Shown here piece by piece: positions 1 to 6,544 of a stretch of DNA of 10,047 nucleotides; position 1 is the stretch's first letter; every line of letters starts with the position of its first letter. This DNA comes from JBKDZL01 sp047971145. GTDB taxonomy: Bacteria; Bacillota_I; Bacilli_A; Erysipelotrichales; Erysipelotrichaceae. The translations under genes and the position numbers were made by a program. A model generated the notes under the pieces. It had not been told where the DNA came from. It ran no database searches and saw only the letters and a program-made list of their open reading frames with translations. Location of the stretch: positions 1-10,047 of the forward strand of contig JBKDZL010000057.1 of assembly GCA_047971145.1 (NCBI GenBank), written 5' to 3'.

Positions 1-117
1 TACAACATTATCAAAACACATAATATCTGTATAGTAATAGTTGTAAGCACATAATAGCTTACAAGAAAAATTATATTCCCCAAATATAATTAAATATTCT
101 ATCCCCTTAAACAAAAA
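1..117. other. AT-rich intergenic stretch upstream of htpG terminator region
   Basis: No gene can be supported here. Reading the first frame gives 17 codons and then TAA at 52-54, which could be the tail of an off-window gene, but nothing in it is recognisable. The stretch holds an 8-bp perfect inverted repeat (41-64) and a smaller AT-rich dyad around 71-90 (TTATATT ... AATATAA). The terminator at 120-147 implies that a plus-strand transcript enters the window from the left. Confidence 0.5.
41..64. repeat. perfect 8-bp inverted repeat
   Basis: TTGTAAGC (41-48) and GCTTACAA (57-64) are exact reverse complements separated by 8 bases. No T-tract follows on either strand, so it does not look like an intrinsic terminator. 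It could be an operator or an mRNA hairpin of the upstream gene. Function unknown. Confidence 0.5.
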
Positions 118-119
118 GG

Positions 120-147
120 AAAGCAATCTCATTGAGGTTGTTTTTCT
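120..147 (+). terminator. intrinsic terminator of an off-window upstream gene
   Basis: The stem AAAGCAATCTC (120-130) pairs with GAGGTTGTTTT (134-144), including two G-T wobbles, around an ATT loop, and runs into a T-rich tail (TTTTTC, 141-146). It separates the upstream transcription unit from the htpG promoter that begins a few bases later. The A-rich left flank may allow some termination on the other strand too. Confidence 0.7.
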
Positions 148-153
148 TTAGAC

Positions 154-182
154 TTGATAAATTCTAATGCTTATAGTATTAT
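154..182 (+). promoter_or_regulatory. sigma-A-type promoter of htpG
   Basis: TTGATA (154-159) and TATTAT (177-182) are separated by exactly 17 bases, close to the TTGACA/TATAAT consensus. The expected transcription start, about 189, falls inside the CIRCE element, which is the usual arrangement for HrcA-repressed promoters. The position right behind an intrinsic terminator supports a dedicated promoter. Confidence 0.8.
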
Positions 183-186
183 GTTA

Positions 187-213
187 TTAGCACTTATTAA
201 TTATGAGTGCTAA
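187..213. promoter_or_regulatory. CIRCE operator (HrcA binding site) before htpG
   Basis: TTAGCACTT (187-195), nine bases, then GAGTGCTAA (205-213). This matches the CIRCE consensus TTAGCACTC-N9-GAGTGCTAA with a single mismatch, at the last base of the left arm. The spacing of nine is exact. HrcA is known to bind CIRCE as a repressor of chaperone genes and to release it on heat stress. Inference: htpG here is part of the HrcA regulon. The right arm runs directly into the Shine-Dalgarno sequence, so HrcA binding covers the transcription start and leader. No hrcA gene is in the window. Confidence 0.93.
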
Positions 214-223
214 AGGAGGAAAT

Positions 224-2074
224 ATGGCAAAAAAACAATTTAAAGCAGAATCGAAAAAACTATTAGATTTAATGATTAATTCTATCTATACGCATAAAGA
301 AATTTTCTTAAGAGAAATTATTTCTAATGCATCAGATGCGATGGATAAACGATACTATTTATCATTAACTGAGAAAAAGGAAGTGTTAGATAAAAAAGAT
401 TTAGCTATTAAAGTAGAATTAGATAATGAGAAAAAAACAATAACTATTATTGATCAGGGAATTGGTTTAGATAAAACTGATATGGAAAATAATCTAGGTG
501 TTATTGCGAAGAGTGATTCTCAAGCTTTTAAAGAAATGATGGAAAGTAAAAAAGATGTTGATATTATTGGACAATTTGGAGTAGGTTTTTACTCGGCTTT
601 TATGGTTGCGAAAAAACTAGAAGTTTATTCTAAAAAATATAATAGTGATCAAGGCTATTTATGGGTATCTGAGGGAGAAGATGGTTATAGTATTAAAGAG
701 TCAGACATTTCAGAGGTAGGAACTAAAATAGTCATTCATGTTAAAGAAGATACCAAAGAAGAAAAGTATAGTGAATATTTAGAAGAATTTAAAGTCAAGG
801 AATTGATTAAAAAATATTCTGATTATATTAGCTATCCGATTCAAATGTTAGAAAATGAAGAGTTTACTACAATAAATAGTATGATTCCTTTGTGGAAACG
901 AAATAAAAGAAGTATCAAAGCGGATGAGTATGGAAAATTTTATCAAGAGAATTTCTTTGACTATCAAGATCCTTTACAAACTATTCATTTTAAGGTTGAG
1001 GGCAGTGTCTCTTTTGATGCTTTATTATTTATCCCCTCACATACTCCTCACAACTATTATTCTAAAGAGTATGAAAGAGGTCTGAAATTATATAGTAGAA
1101 ATGTCTTTATTCAAGATCATACTAAAGAGTTAATTCCTGAGTATTTTCAGTTTGTTAGAGGCTTAGTGGATACTCAAGATTTATCACTTAACATTTCCCG
1201 GGAAATGTTGCAGCATAATAGACAACTTAAGGTTATTGAAAATAAAGTTACCAAGAAAATTAAAAATGAATTAGAAAAAATGCTTAAGAATGATAAAGAA
1301 AAGTATTTAGAATTTTATCAGGCTTTTGGTTTACAGTTAAAATATGGTATTTATAGTGAGTTTGGTGCTCATAAAGAAACTCTACAAGATTTAATTATGT
1401 TTTATTCTTCTTCAGAAAAAGCTTTAGTTACCTTGAAAGAGTATGTTTCAAAAATGTCAGCTGATCAAGAATTCATTTATTTCGCAAGTGGTGAGAGTGT
1501 AGATAAGATTGATTTATTACCACAGTTAGAAGTTGTGAAAGAAAAGGGTTATGAAGTTTTATATTTGACTGATGATATCGATGAGTTTGCACTCAATATG
1601 TTAAGAGAGTATGATGGTAAATCATTTAAATCAGTTAATCAAGGTAATTTAGATTTGGAAGATGATAAAACTAAGAAAAAAGTTGAAAAGCTTACAGGTG
1701 ATAATCAAGGCTTATTTGATTTGATTAAAGAGACTTTAAGTGATAAAATTTCTAATGTTAAATTATCTACTAGATTAAAGAAAGCTCCGGTTTGTTTAAG
1801 TTCTGATGAGGGTGTTTCCTTAGAAATGGAAAAGGTCTTAAATCAAATGCCAGATGGTCAAAATGTTAAGGCTAATAAAGTTTTAGAAATTAATAGTGAG
1901 CATGCTATTTTTAAAGCTTTGGTTAATTTATATGATAAAGACCAGTCAAAAGTTAAAGATTATGCTGATTTACTTTATAATCAAGCTTTATTAATTGAAG
2001 GATTTAGTATTGATAACCCAGTCGAATTTTCTAATAAAATGGTTAATTTGATGTTGGAGGCTAGTGAGAAATAA
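224..2074 (+). CDS. htpG: molecular chaperone HtpG (bacterial Hsp90)
   Basis: This encodes the ATP-dependent homodimeric cytosolic chaperone that remodels client proteins with the DnaK system. The product is 616 residues, a normal bacterial length, with the N-terminal GHKL ATPase domain, the middle domain and the C-terminal dimerisation domain all present. Visible ATPase features are FLREIISNASDA with Glu31, Asn35 and Asp38, IIDQGIG with the adenine-binding Asp77, and the GQFGVGFYS lid/glycine segment at 116-124. The middle domain has NISREMLQ with Arg326, the arginine that contacts the ATP gamma-phosphate. The usual DNGIG is DQGIG here, a mild variant. I chose the ATG at 224 because AAAGGAGGA (212-220) lies just upstream. 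The in-frame ATG at 203 sits inside the CIRCE element, has no ribosome site, and would add only seven residues. It is transcribed alone from a CIRCE-controlled promoter and closed by its own hairpin terminator, so heat-inducible single-gene expression is expected. Confidence 0.97.
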   Translation: MAKKQFKAESKKLLDLMINSIYTHKEIFLREIISNASDAMDKRYYLSLTEKKEVLDKKDLAIKVELDNEKKTITIIDQGIGLDKTDMENNLGVIAKSDSQAFKEMMESKKDVDIIGQFGVGFYSAFMVAKKLEVYSKKYNSDQGYLWVSEGEDGYSIKESDISEVGTKIVIHVKEDTKEEKYSEYLEEFKVKELIKKYSDYISYPIQMLENEEFTTINSMIPLWKRNKRSIKADEYGKFYQENFFDYQDPLQTIHFKVEGSVSFDALLFIPSHTPHNYYSKEYERGLKLYSRNVFIQDHTKELIPEYFQFVRGLVDTQDLSLNISREMLQHNRQLKVIENKVTKKIKNELEKMLKNDKEKYLEFYQAFGLQLKYGIYSEFGAHKETLQDLIMFYSSSEKALVTLKEYVSKMSADQEFIYFASGESVDKIDLLPQLEVVKEKGYEVLYLTDDIDEFALNMLREYDGKSFKSVNQGNLDLEDDKTKKKVEKLTGDNQGLFDLIKETLSDKISNVKLSTRLKKAPVCLSSDEGVSLEMEKVLNQMPDGQNVKANKVLEINSEHAIFKALVNLYDKDQSKVKDYADLLYNQALLIEGFSIDNPVEFSNKMVNLMLEASEK

Positions 2075-2099
2075 AAGATGTCAGATGACATCTTTTTTC
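2073..2099 (+). terminator. intrinsic terminator after htpG
   Basis: AAAAGATGTC (2073-2082) pairs perfectly with GACATCTTTT (2087-2096) around an AGAT loop and runs into a six-T tract (2093-2098). It begins within the htpG stop codon. The symmetric A and T flanks would let it work in both directions, but only the plus strand has a gene arriving here. Confidence 0.9.
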
Positions 2100-2125
2100 T
2101 TAGTTAAATAATTCACAAAATAGTA

Positions 2126-2139
2126 TATATGCGTTTACT
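2126..2139 (-). promoter_or_regulatory. weak cre-like sequence over the pgk -35 box
   Basis: On the minus strand this reads AGTAAACGCATATA. It resembles the catabolite-response element consensus (TGNAANCGNWNNCW) with two mismatches at conserved positions. It overlaps the -35 hexamer of the glycolytic promoter, a place where CcpA binding would matter. The match is weak and could be chance in AT-rich DNA. Confidence 0.2.
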
Positions 2140-2162
2140 TACTTGGGTAGAAGTGTTATAAT
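2134..2162 (+). promoter_or_regulatory. promoter of the pgk-tpiA-eno operon
   Basis: TTTACT (2134-2139) and a perfect TATAAT (2157-2162) are 17 bases apart. TG at 2154-2155 makes an extended -10 (TGTTATAAT). The predicted start near 2169 leaves a short leader of about 20 bases containing the AAGGAG ribosome site (2175-2180). The strong -10 fits high, constitutive glycolytic expression. No regulator gene of the CggR type and no long leader is seen. Confidence 0.85.
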
Positions 2163-2189
2163 AATCACGGAAATAAGGAGAAATTATAA

Positions 2190-3386
2190 ATGGCAAAAAT
2201 GGCAGTTACAGACTTGAATGTTAAAGACAAAAGAGTCATTGTAAGAGTTGACTTTAATGTTCCACGTAAGGATGGTGTAGTGAGTGATGATAATCGTATT
2301 AACCAAGCCTTACCGACTATTAATTATTTAATAGAACAGGGAGCAAAAGTTATTTTGTTGTCGCACTTAGGTAAAATTAATCATAAAGATGCTCAAAAGT
2401 GTGAAGCAGATAAGAAGAAAAATGATATGGCAGTGGTAGCACAGGTGTTAGCTAGCAAAGTGAATTGCAATGTTACTTTTGTGGCTGAAACTAGAGGAGA
2501 AAAACTAGAGAAAGCTGTTAGCGAATTAACTAGTGGTAATATTATTTTGGTACAAAATACAAGATATGAATTTGGTGAGAGTAAAAATGATCCTGCCTTA
2601 GCAAAATATTGGGCAGATTTAGCTGACTTATTTGTTAGTGATGCTTTTGGCTCAGTTCATAGAGCTCATGCTTCAACTGTGGGTATTGCTGAGTATTTGC
2701 CTTCGGCTTTAGGTTTTTTAGTGGCGAAGGAAGTAGAAAAGTTGTCACAGGCTATTAATAATCCTAAGCGTCCTTTGGTGGCAGTTTTAGGTGGAGCAAA
2801 GGTTTCGGATAAAATTGCGGTTATTGAGAATTTATTAAATATTGCAGATAAGATTATTGTTGGTGGTGGTATGGCTTATACTTTTGCAAAAGCACAAGGT
2901 CATACGATTGGTAATTCTTTATTTGAAGAAGATAGATTAGAAATGGCTAAAGAATTTTTAACTAAAGCACAAGGGAAAATTATTTTGCCAGTTGATAGTG
3001 TAATTAATAATACTTTCGCTAATGAGGGTGATATTAAGGTTGTTGGTGCTGATATTCCTGAGGGTTATATGGGATTAGATATTGGGCCAAAATCAATTGA
3101 GTTATTTAAAAATGAACTGCAAGGAGCTAAAACTGTGATTTGGAATGGTCCTATGGGTTGTTTTGAAATGAGTAATTTTGCAGCAGGGACACAAGGAGTT
3201 TGTACTGCTATTTCTCAGTTACCTGAGGTCTTTAGTGTTATTGGTGGAGGTGATAGTGCAGCTGCCGCAATTAGTATGGGATTTGCAGATAAGTTTACGC
3301 ATATTTCTACTGGTGGTGGGGCTTCACTTGAATTTATGGAAGGAAAAGATTTGCCAGGTATTGTGGCAATTCAGGATAAAAAATAA
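2190..3386 (+). CDS. pgk: phosphoglycerate kinase
   Basis: Cytosolic glycolytic enzyme that transfers the acyl phosphate of 1,3-bisphosphoglycerate to ADP, giving ATP and 3-phosphoglycerate. At 398 residues it is full length. The N-terminal substrate domain shows VRVDFNVP with Asp21 and Asn23, Arg36 (DDNRI), SHLGK near 58-62, NTRYEFGE with Arg125, and SVHRAHAS with Arg158. The nucleotide domain shows GGAKVSDK with Lys204 and Lys208, WNGPMGCFE with Glu326, GGGDSAAA at 352-359, and the closing STGGGASLEFMEGK at 373-386. Small departures from the common form are SHLGK for SHLGRP and QNTRYEFGE for ENVRFHAGE. The start has AAGGAG nine bases upstream. It is the first gene of a three-gene operon: its TAA overlaps the tpiA ATG by one base (TAATG), so the two are probably translationally coupled. 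Confidence 0.98.
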   Translation: MAKMAVTDLNVKDKRVIVRVDFNVPRKDGVVSDDNRINQALPTINYLIEQGAKVILLSHLGKINHKDAQKCEADKKKNDMAVVAQVLASKVNCNVTFVAETRGEKLEKAVSELTSGNIILVQNTRYEFGESKNDPALAKYWADLADLFVSDAFGSVHRAHASTVGIAEYLPSALGFLVAKEVEKLSQAINNPKRPLVAVLGGAKVSDKIAVIENLLNIADKIIVGGGMAYTFAKAQGHTIGNSLFEEDRLEMAKEFLTKAQGKIILPVDSVINNTFANEGDIKVVGADIPEGYMGLDIGPKSIELFKNELQGAKTVIWNGPMGCFEMSNFAAGTQGVCTAISQLPEVFSVIGGGDSAAAAISMGFADKFTHISTGGGASLEFMEGKDLPGIVAIQDKK

Positions 3387-4129
3387 TGAGAAAACCAGTT
3401 ATCGTTGGAAATTGGAAAATGAACAAAACTAGTGCAGAGGCAGTAGAGTTTGTTACTAGTATTGAGAAAGTTTTACATGATAAGGCAACCTTTGGTGTTG
3501 CGACTGCTTTTACTGCTTTAGATAAGGCTAGTGCTGTGGCTAATAATTTAGTTATCGCAGCTGAGAATTGTCATTTTGAGGATAGTGGTGCTTTTACTGG
3601 TGAAATCTCTGTAGATATGTTGGCTGAGCTTGGTGTTAGTTGGTGTATTATTGGACACTCAGAGCGCCGACAAATGTTTAATGAAACAGATGAAACTGTT
3701 AATAAAAAGGCTCACAAGTTAATTGAGAAAGGCTTTACACCAATTATTTGTTGTGGTGAAACTCTTGAGCAATTTGAAGCAGGGGCAACTGAGAGTGTGG
3801 TTAGAGCTCAATTACAGGGTTGTTTAGCAAACTTGAGTGCAGAGGCTGTAAGTAATTTGGTTATTGCTTATGAGCCAATTTGGGCTATTGGTACTGGCAA
3901 AAGCGCAACTAAGGAAATCGCTAATGATACTTGTGGTATTTGTCGTGATGAGGTTAGTAAATTGTTTGGTGCCCAGGTGGCTAATAAAGTTCGTATTCAA
4001 TATGGTGGTTCAGTTAAGCCGGATAATATTGTTGATTATATGGCAATGGAAAATATTGATGGTGCATTAATTGGTGGAGCATCTTTAAAAGTAGATTCTT
4101 TCACTGATATTATTAATGCAATAAAATAA
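3386..4129 (+). CDS. tpiA: triosephosphate isomerase
   Basis: Interconverts dihydroxyacetone phosphate and glyceraldehyde 3-phosphate; cytosolic TIM-barrel dimer. The 247-residue product is complete. Catalytic groups are all present: Asn9 and Lys11 in GNWKMNK, His91 in IIGHSERR, Glu163 in AYEPIWAIGTGKSA (the Glu is followed by the flexible loop 6 at about 164-174), and the phosphate-binding YGGSV (206-210) and IGGASL (229-234). The protein has several cysteines (for example ICC at 121-123 and CGIC at 183-186), more than I expect for this enzyme, though these are not known catalytic positions beyond the conserved Cys after the barrel strand. The start overlaps the pgk stop and the upstream AGGA is weak, so translation most likely depends on coupling to pgk. 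eno follows after 24 bases. Confidence 0.98.
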   Translation: MRKPVIVGNWKMNKTSAEAVEFVTSIEKVLHDKATFGVATAFTALDKASAVANNLVIAAENCHFEDSGAFTGEISVDMLAELGVSWCIIGHSERRQMFNETDETVNKKAHKLIEKGFTPIICCGETLEQFEAGATESVVRAQLQGCLANLSAEAVSNLVIAYEPIWAIGTGKSATKEIANDTCGICRDEVSKLFGAQVANKVRIQYGGSVKPDNIVDYMAMENIDGALIGGASLKVDSFTDIINAIK

Positions 4130-4153
4130 TAGAGCAGAAAAGGAGAATAGATT

Positions 4154-5449
4154 ATGCCAATTATTATTGATGTTTATGCAAGAGAATTATTAGATTCTCG
4201 TGGTAATCCAACCATTGAGGTTGAAGTTGTTACTGATGGTGGAGCTTTTGGTAGAGCTATTGTTCCAAGTGGAGCATCTACTGGTGAGCGTGAAGCTTTA
4301 GAATTAAGAGATGGTGATAAAAAACGTTTCTTAGGCAAAGGTGTGTTAAAAGCAGTTGCAAATGTTAATGATACTATTGCTGAGGTTGTTATTGGTATGG
4401 ATGTTACGGATCAAAATGGAATTGATCAAGCGATGATTGATTTAGATGGTACTAAAGATAAGTCAAAATTAGGTGCTAATGCTATTTTAGGTGTTTCTAT
4501 GGCGGTGGCAAAAGCGGCTGCTGATTATGTAGGATTACCTTTATATCGCTACTTAGGTGGCTTTAATGGTAAAACCTTACCAGTACCGATGATGAATGTT
4601 ATTAATGGTGGCTCACATGCTGACTCTTCAGTTGATTTCCAAGAGTTTATGATTATGCCAATTAGTGCTAAGAGTATTAAAGAGGGTATCCGTATGGGTG
4701 CTGAGGTTTTCCATGCTTTAAAGAAAGTTTTAAAACAACAAGGTCATGTTACTGCAGTTGGTGATGAGGGTGGATTTGCTCCAAACTTACCAACTAATGA
4801 AGCACCTTTAGAAGTAATCATGGAAGCTATTAAAGAGGCTGGTTATAAAGCTGGTGATGATTTTGTTTTGGCAATGGATGTGGCAGCTAGTGAATTCTAT
4901 AATACTGAAACAAAAGTTTATGAACTAAATAAATCTGGTGATGGTACTAAAACAACTGAAGAAATGATTAATTTTTATGAAGAAATGGTTAATAAATATC
5001 CAATTATTTCTATTGAAGATGGTTTAGGTGAGAGAGACTGGGATGGTTGGAAATTATTAACTGAGCGTCTTGGTGATAAAGTTCAAATCGTCGGTGATGA
5101 TTTATTTGTTACTAATCCGGCAATCTTAAAAGAAGGTATTGAAAAAGGTATTGCCAATTCAATCTTAATTAAAGTTAATCAAATTGGTACTTTAACTGAG
5201 ACTTTTGATGCAATGGAAATGGCTAAGCGTGCGGGTTATACTGCAGTGGTTTCTCATAGATCTGGTGAAACAGAGGATACTACTATTTCTGATATTGCAG
5301 TAGCGTTCAATGCTGGTCAAATTAAAACTGGTTCAATGAGTAGAACTGATAGAATGGCTAAATATAACCAATTAATTAGAATTGAAGATGAATTGGGAGA
5401 TATTGCGGAATATCCTGGTGTTGCTACTTTCTATAACATTAAAAAATAA
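4154..5449 (+). CDS. eno: enolase (phosphopyruvate hydratase)
   Basis: Dehydrates 2-phosphoglycerate to phosphoenolpyruvate; a cytosolic Mg-dependent enzyme, sometimes also found on the surface or in the RNA degradosome. The 431-residue product is full length. Visible signatures are LDSRGNPTIEVEV near the N-terminus, the mobile loop GASTGE with Ser42, GGSHADSSVDFQEFM with His155 and Glu164, VGDEGGFAPN with Glu205, and metal ligands Asp242, Glu288 (SIEDGLGERDWDGW) and Asp315. The catalytic Lys340 is in LIKVNQIGT, SHRSGETED holds His368-Arg369-Ser370, and Lys391 is in IKTGSMSRTDR. All essential residues are intact. Its own ribosome site AAAAGGAG (4138-4145) lies eight bases before the ATG. It is the last gene of the operon, directly before a strong terminator. 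No phosphoglycerate mutase gene lies between tpiA and eno, unlike many Gram-positive gap operons. Confidence 0.98.
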   Translation: MPIIIDVYARELLDSRGNPTIEVEVVTDGGAFGRAIVPSGASTGEREALELRDGDKKRFLGKGVLKAVANVNDTIAEVVIGMDVTDQNGIDQAMIDLDGTKDKSKLGANAILGVSMAVAKAAADYVGLPLYRYLGGFNGKTLPVPMMNVINGGSHADSSVDFQEFMIMPISAKSIKEGIRMGAEVFHALKKVLKQQGHVTAVGDEGGFAPNLPTNEAPLEVIMEAIKEAGYKAGDDFVLAMDVAASEFYNTETKVYELNKSGDGTKTTEEMINFYEEMVNKYPIISIEDGLGERDWDGWKLLTERLGDKVQIVGDDLFVTNPAILKEGIEKGIANSILIKVNQIGTLTETFDAMEMAKRAGYTAVVSHRSGETEDTTISDIAVAFNAGQIKTGSMSRTDRMAKYNQLIRIEDELGDIAEYPGVATFYNIKK

Positions 5450-5455
5450 TTAAGC

Positions 5456-5486
5456 AAAGTGCTAGGTAACCCTAGCGCTTTTTATT
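5456..5486 (+). terminator. intrinsic terminator of the glycolytic operon
   Basis: AAAGTGCTAGG (5456-5466) pairs with CCTAGCGCTTT (5471-5481) through an 11-bp stem with one G-T wobble and a TAAC loop, then a T-rich tail. It begins seven bases after the eno stop. The next gene starts only 28 bases beyond the hairpin, so any promoter for it must overlap the terminator. Confidence 0.9.
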
Positions 5487-5491
5487 ATAAT
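5486..5491 (+). promoter_or_regulatory. possible -10 box for the oxidoreductase gene
   Basis: A perfect TATAAT sits at the base of the eno terminator tail. The expected start near 5498 coincides with the ribosome site of the next gene. No good -35 is seen: 17 bases upstream is TAGGTA, inside the terminator stem. Either this is a weak promoter or the gene depends on terminator read-through. Confidence 0.35.
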
Positions 5492-5513
5492 GATTTTAAA
5501 GGAAGGTGTAATA

Positions 5514-6488
5514 ATGAAAAAAATTGGAATGATTGGCACTAACTTTGTTAGTGATATGTTTATGCAAGGTATGGTTGATATCAATGATGCCAAAGTTACC
5601 TGTGTTGTTTCTACAAGTCTTGATAAGGCTCAAGAGTTTGCCAATAAATATGGTATAGAAACTGCAATAGATGATTATCATAATTTGAAAGATGTGGATA
5701 TTGTTTATATTGCAACTCCTAATGCTCTCCATAAGGAAATGAGTGAGTTCTTCTTAAAACAAAATTTGGCAGTAATGTGTGAGAAGCCAATGGCTGCAAA
5801 TATTGCTGAAGTTGATAGTATGATAAAAACAGCGAGTGATAATCAAGCATTTCTGATGGAAAACTTAATGCCGCTATATAACCCTAATTTAGCTATCTTA
5901 AAGAGCTCTTTAGAATTAGTAGGACCAATTAGACAAGTTAATTTTAACTTTAGTAAGTACTCTAGTCGTTATGATGCTTATTTAGCTGGAGAAAACCCTA
6001 CTACTTTTAGAAATGAATTGGCAAATGGAGCGATTATGGATTTGGGTGTTTATCCGATTGGAGTGTGTCTTGGTGTCTTTGGTAAGCCCAATGATATTTA
6101 TGCTACTAGTCAATTGTTAAAGAGTGGTGCTGATGTTTCAGGTATGGCCATTTTTAAATATGATGGTTTTGATGCTTGTATTCAGTATAGTAAAGCTAGT
6201 GATACTTATAATCGCAATGAAATTTGTGGTGAAAAAGGAACTATTGTTATTGAGGGGATTAGTCTGCTCAATAAGATAGTTTTCATTGATAGAATTACTA
6301 AGGAAGAAACAATACTTGCCACTGAACCTAAAGTTTCAATGTATTATAGTATAAAAGAAACCTTAGATACTTTAAGTAATAATCAAAGGTTCATTAATAA
6401 ACATGATGCTGAATCAATTAAATTAGTCCATGATACTATTACTAAGTGTCGCTTACAAAGTGGTATTAAATACCCTCAAGATAAATAA
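5514..6488 (+). CDS. Gfo/Idh/MocA-family NAD(P)-dependent oxidoreductase
   Basis: A 324-residue cytosolic dehydrogenase-type protein. The N-terminal Rossmann domain (about 1-120) starts KKIGMIGTNFVSD, a variant nucleotide-binding loop in which the classical GxGxxG is replaced by GxxGTNF. The family lysine motif CEKPM is at 89-93 (Lys91). The C-terminal alpha/beta domain has GAIMDLGVYPI (172-182), the usual GG-x-L-x-D-x-G-x-H/Y signature with Asp176 and Tyr180. This family oxidises or reduces sugars, inositols and related polyols; the substrate cannot be read from sequence. I chose the ATG at 5514 because AAAGGAAGGTG (5498-5508) lies in front of it. The in-frame ATG at 5490 would add eight residues and place the ribosome site inside the gene, and it overlaps the TATAAT box. 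It stands alone between the eno terminator and a bidirectional terminator. Confidence 0.92.
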   Translation: MKKIGMIGTNFVSDMFMQGMVDINDAKVTCVVSTSLDKAQEFANKYGIETAIDDYHNLKDVDIVYIATPNALHKEMSEFFLKQNLAVMCEKPMAANIAEVDSMIKTASDNQAFLMENLMPLYNPNLAILKSSLELVGPIRQVNFNFSKYSSRYDAYLAGENPTTFRNELANGAIMDLGVYPIGVCLGVFGKPNDIYATSQLLKSGADVSGMAIFKYDGFDACIQYSKASDTYNRNEICGEKGTIVIEGISLLNKIVFIDRITKEETILATEPKVSMYYSIKETLDTLSNNQRFINKHDAESIKLVHDTITKCRLQSGIKYPQDK

Positions 6489-6506
6489 ATTATTTACAAT
6501 TATTCA

Positions 6507-6539
6507 AAGAAAAAGCACCACTTCAATGTGGTGCTTTTA
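6507..6539. terminator. bidirectional terminator between convergent genes
   Basis: AAAAGCACCAC (6511-6521) pairs perfectly with GTGGTGCTTTT (6528-6538) around a six-base loop. On the plus strand it ends the oxidoreductase transcript with a four-T tail. On the minus strand the tail TTTTTCTTT is stronger and ends the tetR-ABC operon, whose last stop codon is at 6545-6547. The convergent arrangement explains why it serves both. Confidence 0.9.
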
Positions 6540-6544
6540 GCTTG

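Noticed and set aside
203..223. Earlier in-frame ATG for htpG at 203
   Set aside because: It lies inside the CIRCE element, has no ribosome site, and family similarity begins at the ATG at 224, which follows AAAGGAGGA.
3178..4070. Open frames at 3178-3432 and 3864-4070 on the plus strand
   Set aside because: They run in other frames within pgk and tpiA, have no ribosome sites, and encode low-complexity hydrophobic products.
5490..5513. Earlier in-frame ATG for the oxidoreductase at 5490
   Set aside because: It overlaps the TATAAT box and lacks a ribosome site; AAAGGAAGGTG sits before the ATG at 5514, where the Rossmann fold begins.
5496..5732. Minus-strand open frame of 78 codons
   Set aside because: It is antisense to the start of the oxidoreductase, covers its ribosome site, and has no ribosome site or family resemblance of its own.
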